From: Schizochytrium sp. TIO01
Lineage: Eukaryota; Sar; Bigyra; Thraustochytrida; Thraustochytriidae
Length of the DNA stretch: 64,000 nucleotides
Reading direction: 5' to 3'
Assembly: GCA_004764695.1 (NCBI GenBank)
Contig: SMSO01000008.1
Span: forward strand, 186,001 to 250,000
The notes beneath the pieces are model-generated. The model searched no databases. It worked only from the letters and a program-made list of their open reading frames with translations, and was not told the origin of the DNA. Each line of letters opens with the position of its first letter. Positions within the stretch are counted from its first letter, which is position 1. Below are positions 20,701 through 30,647 of the stretch, one piece after another. The position numbers and the translations under genes were made by a program.

Positions 20701-21165
20701 TGTATATTAGTCTACTACTTCAGCAAGGGGATGTTTAATAGCTTGTACCTGCTTCCAAAACTTCGTATGGCGATACTGTACTGTATCAAGACGTTCCGCA
20801 GTTTAGTTGCTCGCCTTCCTGTTTTCAAACAACAGTCCCAAATCCACCCACGCAGTATTAAAAATCTCACCAAGGAGGATTCTCCTCGAAACCTGCCTCC
20901 TTTCACCGGTTCTTTTATCCGTGATGTCCCTGCTGATTCGCAACTTACGGATCTGCAAAAGAAAAACCATTGGCGTATGGACAAAGATCTGAACGGAAAG
21001 CATACATATGAATATGCTGCATGGCCTTCTTCTGGTGAATATGCTGGAAAGCCTCATTCCAAGGGGGATATCATGAAGACTTGGGAGCTCATATCAACTC
21101 AGTCGGTTCATTCCTATCGTCTCGAACACAATCCTTTTTACCGTCTTCATTTGCATGATTTATGA
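17788..21165 (+). CDS. CSC1/OSCA/TMEM63-like mechanosensitive or osmosensitive channel
   Basis: 1125 residues from ATG 17788; a TTG lies 9 bases upstream and the frame is closed by TGA before that. Two transmembrane segments (near residues 78-105 and 168-192) flank the start of a cytosolic insert with an RRM-like fold (DYAIYVEGLPPDTTESEV, CYGAFVIFQHHESQQ). The insert ends in EPTNIKWEN, the family's EPxDxxWeN signature. A further membrane segment (VLALRLLLVLFFSVLILMGA) leads to a luminal loop of about 200 residues with some twenty cysteines. Five or more helices follow in the channel-forming region, with YWFDKYAILRYYHRPPAYD near residue 870. Known: OSCA/TMEM63 proteins are cation channels of the anoctamin/TMC superfamily. 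The large cysteine-rich loop is not typical of plant OSCA. Inference: stretch- or osmolarity-gated channel at the plasma or an internal membrane. Confidence 0.82.
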   Translation: MLLGEEDFDDVRRRVRGTDPGSIRSLEDDTEDPGSNHSWEQPSKKAAKEYGRATVFMHGHAPLWGTTPVDLAPLGEGVMLYFLLLKWFAWFFVAQSIIALPSIIYFIQGEAISDSRLDLLGIATTTLGNFHLDNITEWLLRYRSSSDEGISDEVWEQLNIIPERPYFRSYVISGLDLVNTFFFVAFIAWLKYQLRNMSKEADKRFVTVADYAIYVEGLPPDTTESEVREHFDRLYQLKSPDWTWPGYFKGWIGKKEARPPPATQQVSTTLANSIFSATHEDLQPVRDVSNINDPSYMGSWVCEVTLAHQQGAIIKSCLEQVHIENKLSEIRTAILKYRDPKHADTVREKAAVKELCRLEAKAATISAYIEKVRLSKQSQKCYGAFVIFQHHESQQRCLQDYQTYNKWWHRQPKPLRFRNGTYSLSVTAATEPTNIKWENHGANQFVLALRLLLVLFFSVLILMGAFTLVYWCQTQFRNLQELLPDSEMCIIDLPATIIGSYHFAKLSPTVLRKADLDYKCNASQIWLSYEGMETTDLYDDPCLSPCVDHPNTGKETTCYTLSVQEGCPSAEDPLEDANIDPVCALVHEGNSSETSVEISSELLNDPDSLERLIRAIDSVHCCKEFVKEATIRTCYCAQRLRTNIQEHGIFKALVYLDSEDNGFCRTEAKNMWESQMISSAPAVIVVTVNIIIRMVMARISKLERHTTVTQHERSLMLKILATQFITTALVVLVLNAASFSDDEGSVSKLRSEVFEAGDFQDFTRLWYCVVGQAIILTMALNVVSVQIFPIFLGYIVSPLVKLYYSLFAITQMQLNKAFSGLDFRITIRYAMLVNTIWVTMLYSASMPLVLVFAVLFFTCTYWFDKYAILRYYHRPPAYDMSFPELAVSLLPVALLGHTGFSFYAFANEDLFPSERVTWERLETLISGNSTNTGLNTEIFASVADWLMSVDRFEIVYKSSIIAALPQFTMTLCILVYYFSKGMFNSLYLLPKLRMAILYCIKTFRSLVARLPVFKQQSQIHPRSIKNLTKEDSPRNLPPFTGSFIRDVPADSQLTDLQKKNHWRMDKDLNGKHTYEYAAWPSSGEYAGKPHSKGDIMKTWELISTQSVHSYRLEHNPFYRLHLHDL

Positions 21166-21647
21166 TGCTAATGCCAGTGTGCTCTCACTCTCACAAGTTC
21201 ACAAGTCAGAAGTACTCCAATCAATTTTTTTACTTGGGTTAAACTCAAGTAGATGCGTGCGTATGTAGTACCTAGTGTGCTCTCGAAAGAAAAAGAAGAT
21301 GGGCCTATAGAGATTGAAGATTGCATAATTTGTTAATTCACGCTTCATAGTACTTTAAAATAGTAAGCAGATTAGAACTGTCAAGTGCGCTGCCTTTAGA
21401 AACTTAATTTTATTCTTGCTGAGGTAGCAGGTGTGCAACTAACTCCTCTCGGCGATCGTCTACGAAGATGAGAAGAGATTCAATTTTAAAACTTTGTTAG
21501 GTAGTATAAATGCTAAAAATTGGATTCTAAAAGTACAGTTTGGTCGATCTATATTAAAGTTGATCAAACCTTTTTTTTCTGGAAACACAATTGAAATTGT
21601 GAATTCTTCTTTTATGTGAAAGCCTGTTGGTAATTATATTTGATCAT
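21166..21647. other. Short convergent spacer with a dispersed-repeat fragment
   Basis: Holds both 3' ends of the channel and TIR-like/TPR genes. A short copy of the dispersed repeat core sits at 21226-21252. No gene seen. Confidence 0.6.
21224..21260 (-). repeat. Dispersed repeat copy 3 (core hairpin only)
   Basis: ACTTGGGTTAAACTCAAGT is nearly a perfect inverted repeat and matches the core CTTGAGTTTxTACCCAAG of the other copies, followed on the minus strand by an A-run and ATTG. Confidence 0.5.
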
Positions 21648-21652
21648 TTATT
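21647..21652 (-). terminator. Poly(A) signal overlapping the TPR gene stop codon
   Basis: Minus strand GAA TAA ATG: the TAA stop lies inside AATAAA, as in the TCP10 gene. Confidence 0.35.
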
Positions 21653-24191
21653 CTTTATCTAAGAGGAGCATTAACAGAGCAACTTGTTTCCGAGCTCGCA
21701 ACGTGAGGGGGTGATGGACACCTACAGCACGTCTCCATATCTGTTCTGCTTGAACAGCGTTACTGAGTGCTTCCATAGTGTCCCCTTTCGTATAGTGTAA
21801 AACAGATAAGTTGTACAAGTCAGAAGCAATGCTTGGATGGGTTTTATGAAGTACTTTCTGCTTAATATGGAGAGCTAGACGAGTAAGACGCATTGCTTCG
21901 TCAGTGTCACCGAGCCCTTGCTTAGCTTCAGCCAAGCAAGTAAGAGAGTCTGCTACGAGAACATGCTCGCTTCCATACATGTCCTGGTATATATCGATTG
22001 CTTCTTGTAAAAGCGATATTGCATAAGGAAATTCATCTTGCAAGATTTTTGTTTCCCCCATTCTAACCAAGGTATTTGCAACACTTGGATGCTGACTTCC
22101 TAAAACACTCCGTTTAATTTGCAGTGATTCAGTGAAAAGATCTAAAGCTTCATCAAGCCGGCCTTGCTCTTTATGAATGTCTCCCATATTGCTCAATGCA
22201 TCAGCTACTGCTTGCTGTGCTTGCGCTTGATCGAGCTCTGTTTTCTGATAGATAGCCACTGCCTCTTCGAAGAGGTGTAGCGCTGCATCATACTCAGCAC
22301 ACATGTAATGCACTATGGCCATATTGTTAATTACGTCTGCTACCTTAAGGTCTTGGTCCCCTAAAGCAGACTTACGGATAGCCAGAACCTCTTGGTAATA
22401 CTCAAGTGCTGCAGTATAGTGACCCATTCGCTCCTGAATCAAAGCAAGATTGTTGAGAGTTTCCGCAACTAATGGATGCGTATCTCCTAAAGCGTGTTGA
22501 TCAAATTTGAGGATTCTATTGTACATTTCGATCGCTTCATTGTAGTGACCTTGATCACGCCTTACATCGGCCATTTTTTCAATGACTGCCCGCGCGCCCT
22601 GTGACATCGAGCCCTTGTTCTGATAATAAGTCTTGAAAGATCTCCCTAAAGCGTCCATAGCCGAGTCCAAATCCCCAAGTTGATAACGAAACGTGCCAAT
22701 CAGCATGCATATATTGGCATACTCTAGATCCGTGTGCGGGTCGTAGCTCTCACATTCTTCATGGGCAATAATTCTCTGAGACTCTGCAAGCAGCCAGCGA
22801 GTCAAGTGATTTAAAACCTTAGATTTTAGACTTGAAAACCCGCCTTCAAGATTTTCAGTAGCAATACAGATAACTTGTAAATCAAATATATCTCGACACT
22901 GCATGTCATGCATGCTGATCGCAGACATAGCCTGAACAAGTTTTTCCCCTCCCTGATTTGCTAGAAGATATTCAAGAAGGCTACCTTCATTTTCATTACC
23001 CAAAGCAATTTGCGTAGGTTTATCGTGCAATGCAGCTCCAAAAATCTCCCAAACACACCATGCTCGTCTAAAAGGCAGTGGTTTGTCCCATGTGTCAAGA
23101 ATTATAAGCACAGACTCAAAGCGACTGATTGCTTCGTGCACTCCCGTGCGCACAAGTCCTTGTCTGCGTGCTTCAGTTGAGTGGTCATCACTTCTATGAG
23201 CAAGTAATTTGTGGTTTGAAGAAAATACGTCTAACCACACAAAAGTTTCCTCGAGAGGCTGGCGTTGATCGGCACAGAATGATTTAATGCCGTTTGCTAG
23301 CCATCGCATGGGTATATTGTGGGAATGGCACACAAAGGTACCTTGGAAGTGGTCTCCGACAGCCTCTGGTGGAAGTAAGTCCATAAAGAAGCCCTTCGTA
23401 TCTTTCACCAGTGGTAAAATCACGAAGAGAATGACATCTTCTGTAGTCCAGTCTTCTCGCGCTTTGAGTTTTGCTGCAGACTTGTGGATCCGTACAGGAT
23501 CATCACTAAGTGCAGAGCAGCACATGAGATGGTGTTCTCCATCACGGTCCGCTATTTGAAGCGTTTGTCCTTCCCTTATGAGACCTTCGTCTATATTATG
23601 CAGTGCAGTCGCCAGCTCCACATCCTCTGCAAGTTGTCCGCGCACCAAATCTGTCCAAAAACTTACTACTTCGTTGGCACGGATACTCTTGAAACGCACA
23701 ATTTCGCTGTCTTTTGTACCATGATTCCTAGTGCCATAGCGAGAAGATATCTCTTCGTGGGCTGGTCTTAGCTCTTTCATCAGTTGCAGACTTTCTCTTG
23801 CTGTTTTGACAATCCCCGTGACTGCTTTAGATGTTGTTAAAGCACTCACCCGTAAGCTTTCACGCAAGGATTTGCCTGCATTGCTTTTCTTGTTTTCGGA
23901 ATCTTTATTTGATTTTTTGGTGGCAAAGCTCTTAACTACACTCTTGCCACCTGATTCTGATTTGTCGAGCGCTTTTAAACCTTTTTTTGAGACGCGAAGT
24001 TTTCGATTGCCACATAGCTTCAAGCTTTTGTTTCTGACTTGCTCTGCCGCCTGCAGTGGCCCCTCTTGTGTTTTGGGGTCCACGGTCCGTGAATCTAATC
24101 GGGACCCATTATGGTTTTGGTGCTGGTGATCTGCAAAGTCACCCTCATAGTCCTCCAGCTGAGAATCTCCTTCCGCTGACCCTGAGGCCAT
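21648..24191 (-). CDS. TIR-like domain plus TPR (kinesin-light-chain-type) repeat protein
   Basis: 847 residues from ATG 24191 (MASGS); the frame also contains an upstream TTG. Residues 1-170 are basic and low complexity. About 283-455 forms a TIR-like module seen in algal and stramenopile proteins: GTFVCHSHN (strand A), ETFVWLDVFSSN (strand B), SVLIILDTWDKP and RRAWCVWEI. The last matches the SxWCxxEL segment of TIR domains, whose glutamate is catalytic in NAD-cleaving TIRs (E382 here). From about 490 to the end run at least seven TPRs of kinesin-light-chain type (HPLVAETLNNLALIQERMGH, HPSVANTLVRMGE, HPSIASDLYNLSVLHYTKGD). No NB-ARC or P-loop is present. Known: TPRs bind partners, TIRs signal by assembly or NAD cleavage. 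Inference: a sensor-effector protein; an immune role is speculative. Confidence 0.85.
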   Translation of the reverse strand: MASGSAEGDSQLEDYEGDFADHQHQNHNGSRLDSRTVDPKTQEGPLQAAEQVRNKSLKLCGNRKLRVSKKGLKALDKSESGGKSVVKSFATKKSNKDSENKKSNAGKSLRESLRVSALTTSKAVTGIVKTARESLQLMKELRPAHEEISSRYGTRNHGTKDSEIVRFKSIRANEVVSFWTDLVRGQLAEDVELATALHNIDEGLIREGQTLQIADRDGEHHLMCCSALSDDPVRIHKSAAKLKAREDWTTEDVILFVILPLVKDTKGFFMDLLPPEAVGDHFQGTFVCHSHNIPMRWLANGIKSFCADQRQPLEETFVWLDVFSSNHKLLAHRSDDHSTEARRQGLVRTGVHEAISRFESVLIILDTWDKPLPFRRAWCVWEIFGAALHDKPTQIALGNENEGSLLEYLLANQGGEKLVQAMSAISMHDMQCRDIFDLQVICIATENLEGGFSSLKSKVLNHLTRWLLAESQRIIAHEECESYDPHTDLEYANICMLIGTFRYQLGDLDSAMDALGRSFKTYYQNKGSMSQGARAVIEKMADVRRDQGHYNEAIEMYNRILKFDQHALGDTHPLVAETLNNLALIQERMGHYTAALEYYQEVLAIRKSALGDQDLKVADVINNMAIVHYMCAEYDAALHLFEEAVAIYQKTELDQAQAQQAVADALSNMGDIHKEQGRLDEALDLFTESLQIKRSVLGSQHPSVANTLVRMGETKILQDEFPYAISLLQEAIDIYQDMYGSEHVLVADSLTCLAEAKQGLGDTDEAMRLTRLALHIKQKVLHKTHPSIASDLYNLSVLHYTKGDTMEALSNAVQAEQIWRRAVGVHHPLTLRARKQVALLMLLLDKE

Positions 24192-27100
24192 TGACAAAGC
24201 GCGGGAAGCAAAAATTATACGATGCTGCAATTTGAACTTCCAGCAGCGCTACTTTTTATCGAGACTTTGTGTGATTAGTTTTCCAAAGTTTAGTGTGCAA
24301 GTATAGCCTTTTGATCGACTGCTGCTCCAGGCAAGGGAGCAAGCAGAAAGCTCTGCGACAAGACTATCCCAGAACTACGATAAAGCGAGCCTAGTATGAA
24401 GAAAAGTCAATAACCTGCACTTCAATAGCTGCCAAAGTTCTATAAGTATCTTCCTCCCTAGTCTGAGACTCAATTCGCAGCCTGAGATGTGTTACAACAA
24501 AACGTTCGTGAGGCACGCAAGGCGTCAGGCACAGATGCAATTTGAAGAACAACGCGTTTGACGATGCGCAAGATGCACAGCACGGTCGAAGTGAACGAAA
24601 ATAAAAGCGCAAAAAGAAGGCAGTACAGCCTAGGCCCGAAGTTTGTATCACCTTTTCCTCGCGTTTACCGTAGCACAGGGCCTGCTAATGACGGGCCGAC
24701 ACGCTGATGGCAACAAAGCTGACGATGTTATTGCTGCTGCTTTGACGCTCTTTTCTTTTTCGAATTCTATCACGATATGTTAATTAAAGTGTCAATATTG
24801 TGCGCGCTCGACACTTATAAATTCACGTGCGCAGAAGCACTGGCTGCAAGCTACTACTGCCATTTAGCTTTTTGGCCCTCAGGAACAGCGACTTCAGGCT
24901 ATTATATGCAGAGAGACACAGGAACCTTAAGGCTAGCTTTTCCAATTCTCAGTTTTAGCTCTCTTCAAGTTTTGAACTTTCAGTGAGCCCTGAGTTACGG
25001 CTTTTGGGTCCTTATTAGGTTACCTCTAGAACGTAGTAGACTCAAGTTCTACCAATAGTATGGAGACGCGCCGACTGGGTACCCACTTAATCATGCATCA
25101 GCGCCTATTAGGCAGTAGTAGAGTGCTAGTTAGGTCTTATATCCACCTATTACGTATCAACCTCTTCAACCTATCAAATTATGCTCTGATGAGTATGGCA
25201 TACATGTATGTACCTATCAGAGCGTTAGAACTTACATAACCTCCGAATGGTAGTGTCTACTCCATATAAATGATATATTATAATTATTTATGTCTTTGTT
25301 AAGAGGTGGAGGGTTAGGTAAGAAAATGGCATTGCCAAGGAACCAACCACCAAGCCCCAAACATGTCTCGTGAAGCAAACCTTCATTTCGAATTATTCAA
25401 AGAACCTTGTCAAGAAGTCTAGCACCTCAGCAAGCGCCCCCCGGGAGAGAATCGCACATACGCAAGTGACGGCAATGAGGGCACCTATGGCTGCCGGTTA
25501 CCGCGAGTAACACAGCACTGATTGTACCATTTTCTACACTAGAGCGTCCTCTGCCAAGCGAAACGAGAATTATAAATGTCAGATCAGTGACCTCCAGCGT
25601 GCCTATCTAGCCGCCTTCGCTGTCTACAAAGATATTGGTAGAGGGTCGACATCAAAAGGCCGGCCTTGCGTGCCCTACAGAAGAGATTCGCCGAAAGCTT
25701 ACCCTTTGACTCTGTGAAAATTACTGGTTATTCTTTTGCCTAAATTAGAAAACTCAACAAGTTAACAGCATGGATCAAAATAAAAACAGATCAATTAATG
25801 TGTCGTTCGTTGACTTCCGACAAGCGCTCATTCACAAAGCCCAGCTTTTCCCCTGCCAGTGGTGTAAACTGATTATTTATTGAGAGGATTGCACTTCAAG
25901 ACCATGCAATAAATGTTGTACCATCCACAACAAGCTCGGAACATCCAAGGCTTCCAAACCCCAAATGCTAACACATAACCGATCATGATATCTACGCCGC
26001 CAGAGGCATCCTTTTGAGCTACCTATCCAAGGGAGTGATTCAAGAATTGTCTTTGAGACACGGGTTAGTTTTTAACTCTCAATTGGCACTTATTCACCAA
26101 AGGAAATGCAAGTTTTCCAAATCTAATAGGTTAAATTCTAATCTCTCGTCTCTCCCTCGTCCCCCCCCCCCCCCAAAAAAAAGTTAGAGATTTTGATTGG
26201 TTGTAAGATTTTGTAGACGCGATGAGAGTGAACTGGAAGAAAATTATCTCAGTAAACGGGTCCTTCTAAGATCGTTAGAAATGCAAAACGAGGGGTGAGG
26301 AAGGTGTTTCCCTTTGGTTAGCCTGGGATGCTTTTTTGTCTGTAAACTTTTGCCGTCCATTTTTCTCTTAAAGCTTTGAATATTGCTAGGACATTACTAT
26401 TACGTAGTACTATCTAGCCTACTAATTGAGGACAGCATCAGACAAATGAGGTGTGTCCCACCTGGCCGTTGACCTGGTTCTCATTTTAACCCTTAGTAAC
26501 ATGAAGGATAAAATGAGGAAATATTTGGAAGACCGAGGACAATACTTTCGTTAACCGATACATAAGAAAGAGAAAGCGAAGGAGTGTAAACTCCACTAGT
26601 TGAGCTAATGCCTAGATGAGAAGACGGGATCTGATCTAGGTTGAGTACTACGACATGCAAAGTGATAGCTTCGAATATAATACTGTTTTATATGCTATAT
26701 CTATAGACGCATAGTCAAATAAAAAAGAGGCTTTCGAATGAGTATGATGGCAAGTATCATAAATACAAAACATACTCTGCGCAGAAAATGGTATTCTTTG
26801 ACTCTTTTTCTGCCGTTCTCAGCTTGTATTTTACTCAATCTTTACTCACTAACGAGTCATCAAAGTCTCTAGAGTAGAGGCTGCAACATAAAGATAGAAA
26901 TACCCGCATTTATCACACACCGTGTGTTTCGTTGAGGAGAAAGTATAATAGATGGAAGAGGGAACGCTACTAATTCCATTTACTTAAATGCCTTTTCTAT
27001 CCTTTCGTTATTGGTTCGGATTGCTGCATGAACAGCTGTAACGCGGACATATCAGAGTGAAAATCTGTATAACGGGTTCATTGTGCTGGTAGCGCAGGGA

Positions 27101-27242
27101 AAGTTATGATTACTGGCACTGAAGCATCTACAGGACGAGTTCCTCAGCTGGAAGGCAAACAGATAGACAAAAGTTCATACAAATCCCTCTGCGGCGGCAT
27201 TGCCGCCGCAACTTCTTGTAGCGCTACACGTAGCAAGGGGCT
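24192..27242. other. Large divergent intergenic region
   Basis: About 3 kb between divergent genes. A C14/A8 homopolymer junction lies at 26160-26182. Several short frames (for example 24391-24651) have no recognisable product. No tRNA-like cloverleaf or mobile element was seen. Confidence 0.55.
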
Positions 27243-30200
27243 ATGGGCGAGGGAAGGCGCCGCAGCACAGCTGTCAACGTGGTTCTATTGCATGAGGACG
27301 GGAAGGAGCGCTTCATAGTGCAAGACGACAACGAAGAACATGACAACGATGAACAGACTAACCAAACCTCACCAAACTCTTCAGAAGACTCAAATGTCAT
27401 GGATACAACGCATCAAAGTCATCAGGAGCTTTTAGACATTTTTGCAGAGGAGAATCAGCACCATGAGGAAGATGAGAACAACGAATTTGATCTTCAAAAC
27501 ACAGATTTTGCTGGAACTGATCTCGATAAACCTCCAGCCTCAGACAGTACTCATCATACGAGCGACTGGTCCCTCGCGCTGAGTGCACTATGGGTGATCA
27601 AAATGAGACATTCAAAGAGAATCTCAGAAAAGAAGGTGCTCAATCCACGGACGGTTGATCAGCAAGCAAATAATTCGACAGCAGTTTGGCATGAAAACGA
27701 CAAAAACCAACCTTCGGGAGACACTATGGAGAGCAAATATAATCATTTGTCAGCACTGAGCTCCGATGAAGAAGAGGATGATGACGACGACGACGACGAA
27801 GATGACGACGACGATGATGATGGTGATGATGGTGATGATGATGATGATGATGATGACGGCGACGGCAATGACGGCAATGATGGCGACGTCGAATATGATA
27901 TTGATATCTATAAAGGCTGCGATGATAATTATGTCAAAAGCAATTGCAAATCGGGAAATAAAAAAAGAGACCATGAAAAGAAAACTAAAACGAAAAAACG
28001 AGAGCGATCTGATCCGCTTAAAACCACAATAGACATATTCACGAAGAGGAGATCCCGTGAGAGTAACGTTCTTCGATATCACCCAAGCGTTATCGCAGCA
28101 ATAAATGATCTGTGGATGCTTGAAGATATTCAAAGTGAATTGGACAAGGATGGTCTCCTCGGAAAGAACGCATATGTTATGCTTCTTGTGAAATTTCAGT
28201 ACTTGATCATTCCACCTCCACTGAAATCAAGTAAGGCTAATCGAAATGCTGAGGTTGATTGGAATAATGATTCGAAGCGCAATGGAGGACACCCAAGCGG
28301 GCGCATGACTAAGTCTATGTTTGAAGATTCAATGTTTGAGCTTGCCGATACTTGGTCCGAGCAAGCCGATGCTAGTGAATATGTTCAAATATTAGAACAC
28401 TTACTTTTGGGTGTGTCGGCCGAGGCCAGCGGACAAGAGTCTGATTCCGACTCGGAATCCGATTTAACTACGACTACGGTGGAATCAAACAACAACCTCT
28501 CTGGATCTCTGTGTCCTGCAGAGTCTACAACTTTTCTCCAAAACAAGCAAAGACAAGACCTTGGTAATTTGTCGGAGCATCAGCCTCTTGGTATTGGTAA
28601 AGTATCAACAAAAGAAGCATATGATGTGCAAGACAATACCCAGAATCATGATGCTAGAAGCTCTCAATCAAATGTCAGTTTTCCTCAGAATATTATACCA
28701 GTCTCAACCAGCTTCGCGGAATTCGGACAGTCCCAACAATTATTTTCACCCGACAAACTTTCAAATGACCAGATAAACCAAAGCATCGGGGTTTCGACGC
28801 CTCCTGGTAGTCGTTCTGCTATTTGTGATCCTGCGGATAGAATATTCCATATTTCGCAGCCCTCTTTGTCTTCAAATGAAGGTAGAACCACAGTTGATTC
28901 TGCCAACGGCCAAGCTCAATACGAAAGTGTGGATAGCAGAGCGAATAAAAAGGCTGACATTTCTTTGAAAATGTCAGAAAATATAGCAACTGAGGGCTTC
29001 GACTCATCCAGGGCAATTCAAGGAAAATCGAGCACCTTGACGGTTTCTACTTTAGGACCACAGCCTTGTTCACTGCAAGTATTTAAAGGAACTACGCATG
29101 AAGAAACCAAAAGTATTGAAATCTTATCCAGCCTGGACTCTTCGGTAGTCCGTTCTATGTCATCTCTACATGTGCTCTCAGCTGACTCAGCGACTATCGG
29201 AGATGTCACCAGTGTTCATGGAGATACCTCTCGTTCCTTTAAAAGTTATAGAAATTCTTCGCGCTCCTTTAAAAACCACAGAAAGGATATAAACTCTTCC
29301 AAACCTGTGCGAAGTTTACAGCCTCCTCGCAGGCGTCGGCTCATAAAAAACAATAAGTTGATCAAGTATAACCCACTTTTTGCGAGGATGGCTCAACACA
29401 AATTTGAGGGGTTTAAAACGCTCCTTGACTCGCGCCTTAAGTTCAAGAGAATAAACCTTCTCTCACGTGCAAATGCTCTTGCTGCAATTGGACGTTTATA
29501 TCAGGCTAAATACACATCTGACCAAAAGAATATCGAAAAAGGGCTTCCGCGATCTCGATTCGATAAATTTATTTTTGAGCAGTATGTTTTACAGTTTGGC
29601 TCCCGCAAGATGGCGAAACGCAATTTGAAACGGCTTTTTGGGAGTGTAAGACATTTTGCCGATCGTGGAGATGCTGCGATGAGACTTTTTGCTATATTAT
29701 GCGGTATCGAGATATCACCTTCTCGTCATGAACTCTGCATTCAGAATTATGATCCTTACTTGGCCTCAGACTATTTTTTACCGACTTTAGTGCGACTTTT
29801 GGATGGCGATTCTAAACTCGCTAATGTCTTCTCCTCGTCAAAAAATCAGGGACGTTCACTTGCTGCAACGACCGTTCCTACTTCAAAGCAAGGTGTCTTT
29901 TTGACTTTGGCCCTCACTTTCCAGTTAACAACGGCGGATGTTTGTCGCCACACGCCTCCAGAGTCTACAGCATTTACCGAGCTGATACAAGATTTAAAGA
30001 GCTTACGGAATCACATTCGAGACGGCATCTCCAAGATGGACAAAAGCCTACAGATGAAGCAGGGGAGAAATCTTATTATGCGCATGAGTGGGTCTGTCAT
30101 TGAGGCTCTTGGACAACGTGGTTTAACTACGAGCCTTGAACAAGGTTTGCTGGTTGACCTGCATCAAGCAATGCTGCATGCGGTCCCAGTTTGGGTAGCA

Positions 30201-30647
30201 GATCGTACTTGGACAACCCTGTACAAATTTGTTGTTGCTGCTAAGACGGCAGCAAAGTGGCATGTTTTGGTCCATAAGGACGTTCCTCCAAATGTACAGG
30301 TATTGAGCCAGATAATTTTAAAAGGTTCTCGTATTGCATATGATACCCTTTATGCAGTTGTAGCCATAAAAGCTAGCGCGAATGTCATAGAAGGACTGTC
30401 TGGGGAAAATATTTGGATGTATTTATCCCCGTCGGCAATAAGAGAATCTCGATCAGAGGCTGACGGGGACGAGGCTAAAAAAAGTACGAATCGGGGTTCT
30501 GCAGTTAAACGCTCAGCTACAGACGGAGGGCAAAGACACTCGTTGCTTTTCAAGGATTCCCCGCGCACGCCTCGAAAACTCTTAGAGGAGGCACGGCGAC
30601 TTGATGCCTCTCTGAACCCACACGAAGTTGATGGGAACATATTGTGA
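27243..30647 (+). CDS. Large acidic protein with conserved-looking helical C-terminal domain, function unknown
   Basis: 1134 residues from ATG 27243; no family is firmly recognised. Residues 1-175 are acidic and low complexity, ending in an almost pure Asp/Glu tract of about 35 residues encoded by GAT/GAC/GAA triplets at 27766-27860. Then comes a Lys/Arg patch (KKRDHEKKTKTKKRERSD), which could be nuclear-targeting. A Ser-rich middle holds a repeated SRSFKxxR motif near 29230-29285. Residues about 700-1060 are rich in hydrophobic helices (NALAAIGRLYQAKY, FDKFIFEQYVLQFGSRKMAK, AAMRLFAILCGIEI) and resemble, in helix pattern only, a protist-specific module seen in uncharacterised flagellate proteins. 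Inference: a scaffold or nuclear protein with a disordered acidic N-terminus. Intronless as read. Confidence 0.75.
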   Translation: MGEGRRRSTAVNVVLLHEDGKERFIVQDDNEEHDNDEQTNQTSPNSSEDSNVMDTTHQSHQELLDIFAEENQHHEEDENNEFDLQNTDFAGTDLDKPPASDSTHHTSDWSLALSALWVIKMRHSKRISEKKVLNPRTVDQQANNSTAVWHENDKNQPSGDTMESKYNHLSALSSDEEEDDDDDDDEDDDDDDDGDDGDDDDDDDDGDGNDGNDGDVEYDIDIYKGCDDNYVKSNCKSGNKKRDHEKKTKTKKRERSDPLKTTIDIFTKRRSRESNVLRYHPSVIAAINDLWMLEDIQSELDKDGLLGKNAYVMLLVKFQYLIIPPPLKSSKANRNAEVDWNNDSKRNGGHPSGRMTKSMFEDSMFELADTWSEQADASEYVQILEHLLLGVSAEASGQESDSDSESDLTTTTVESNNNLSGSLCPAESTTFLQNKQRQDLGNLSEHQPLGIGKVSTKEAYDVQDNTQNHDARSSQSNVSFPQNIIPVSTSFAEFGQSQQLFSPDKLSNDQINQSIGVSTPPGSRSAICDPADRIFHISQPSLSSNEGRTTVDSANGQAQYESVDSRANKKADISLKMSENIATEGFDSSRAIQGKSSTLTVSTLGPQPCSLQVFKGTTHEETKSIEILSSLDSSVVRSMSSLHVLSADSATIGDVTSVHGDTSRSFKSYRNSSRSFKNHRKDINSSKPVRSLQPPRRRRLIKNNKLIKYNPLFARMAQHKFEGFKTLLDSRLKFKRINLLSRANALAAIGRLYQAKYTSDQKNIEKGLPRSRFDKFIFEQYVLQFGSRKMAKRNLKRLFGSVRHFADRGDAAMRLFAILCGIEISPSRHELCIQNYDPYLASDYFLPTLVRLLDGDSKLANVFSSSKNQGRSLAATTVPTSKQGVFLTLALTFQLTTADVCRHTPPESTAFTELIQDLKSLRNHIRDGISKMDKSLQMKQGRNLIMRMSGSVIEALGQRGLTTSLEQGLLVDLHQAMLHAVPVWVADRTWTTLYKFVVAAKTAAKWHVLVHKDVPPNVQVLSQIILKGSRIAYDTLYAVVAIKASANVIEGLSGENIWMYLSPSAIRESRSEADGDEAKKSTNRGSAVKRSATDGGQRHSLLFKDSPRTPRKLLEEARRLDASLNPHEVDGNIL
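27766..27860 (+). repeat. GAT/GAC trinucleotide tract coding poly-Asp/Glu
   Basis: Imperfect triplet repeat inside the acidic gene. Its other frames give poly-Met/Thr and antisense poly-Ile/Val frames that are not genes. Confidence 0.85.

Noticed and set aside
27750-28133. Antisense poly-Ile/Val frame
   Set aside because: Mirror of the Asp-coding GAT/GAC tract in the acidic gene.
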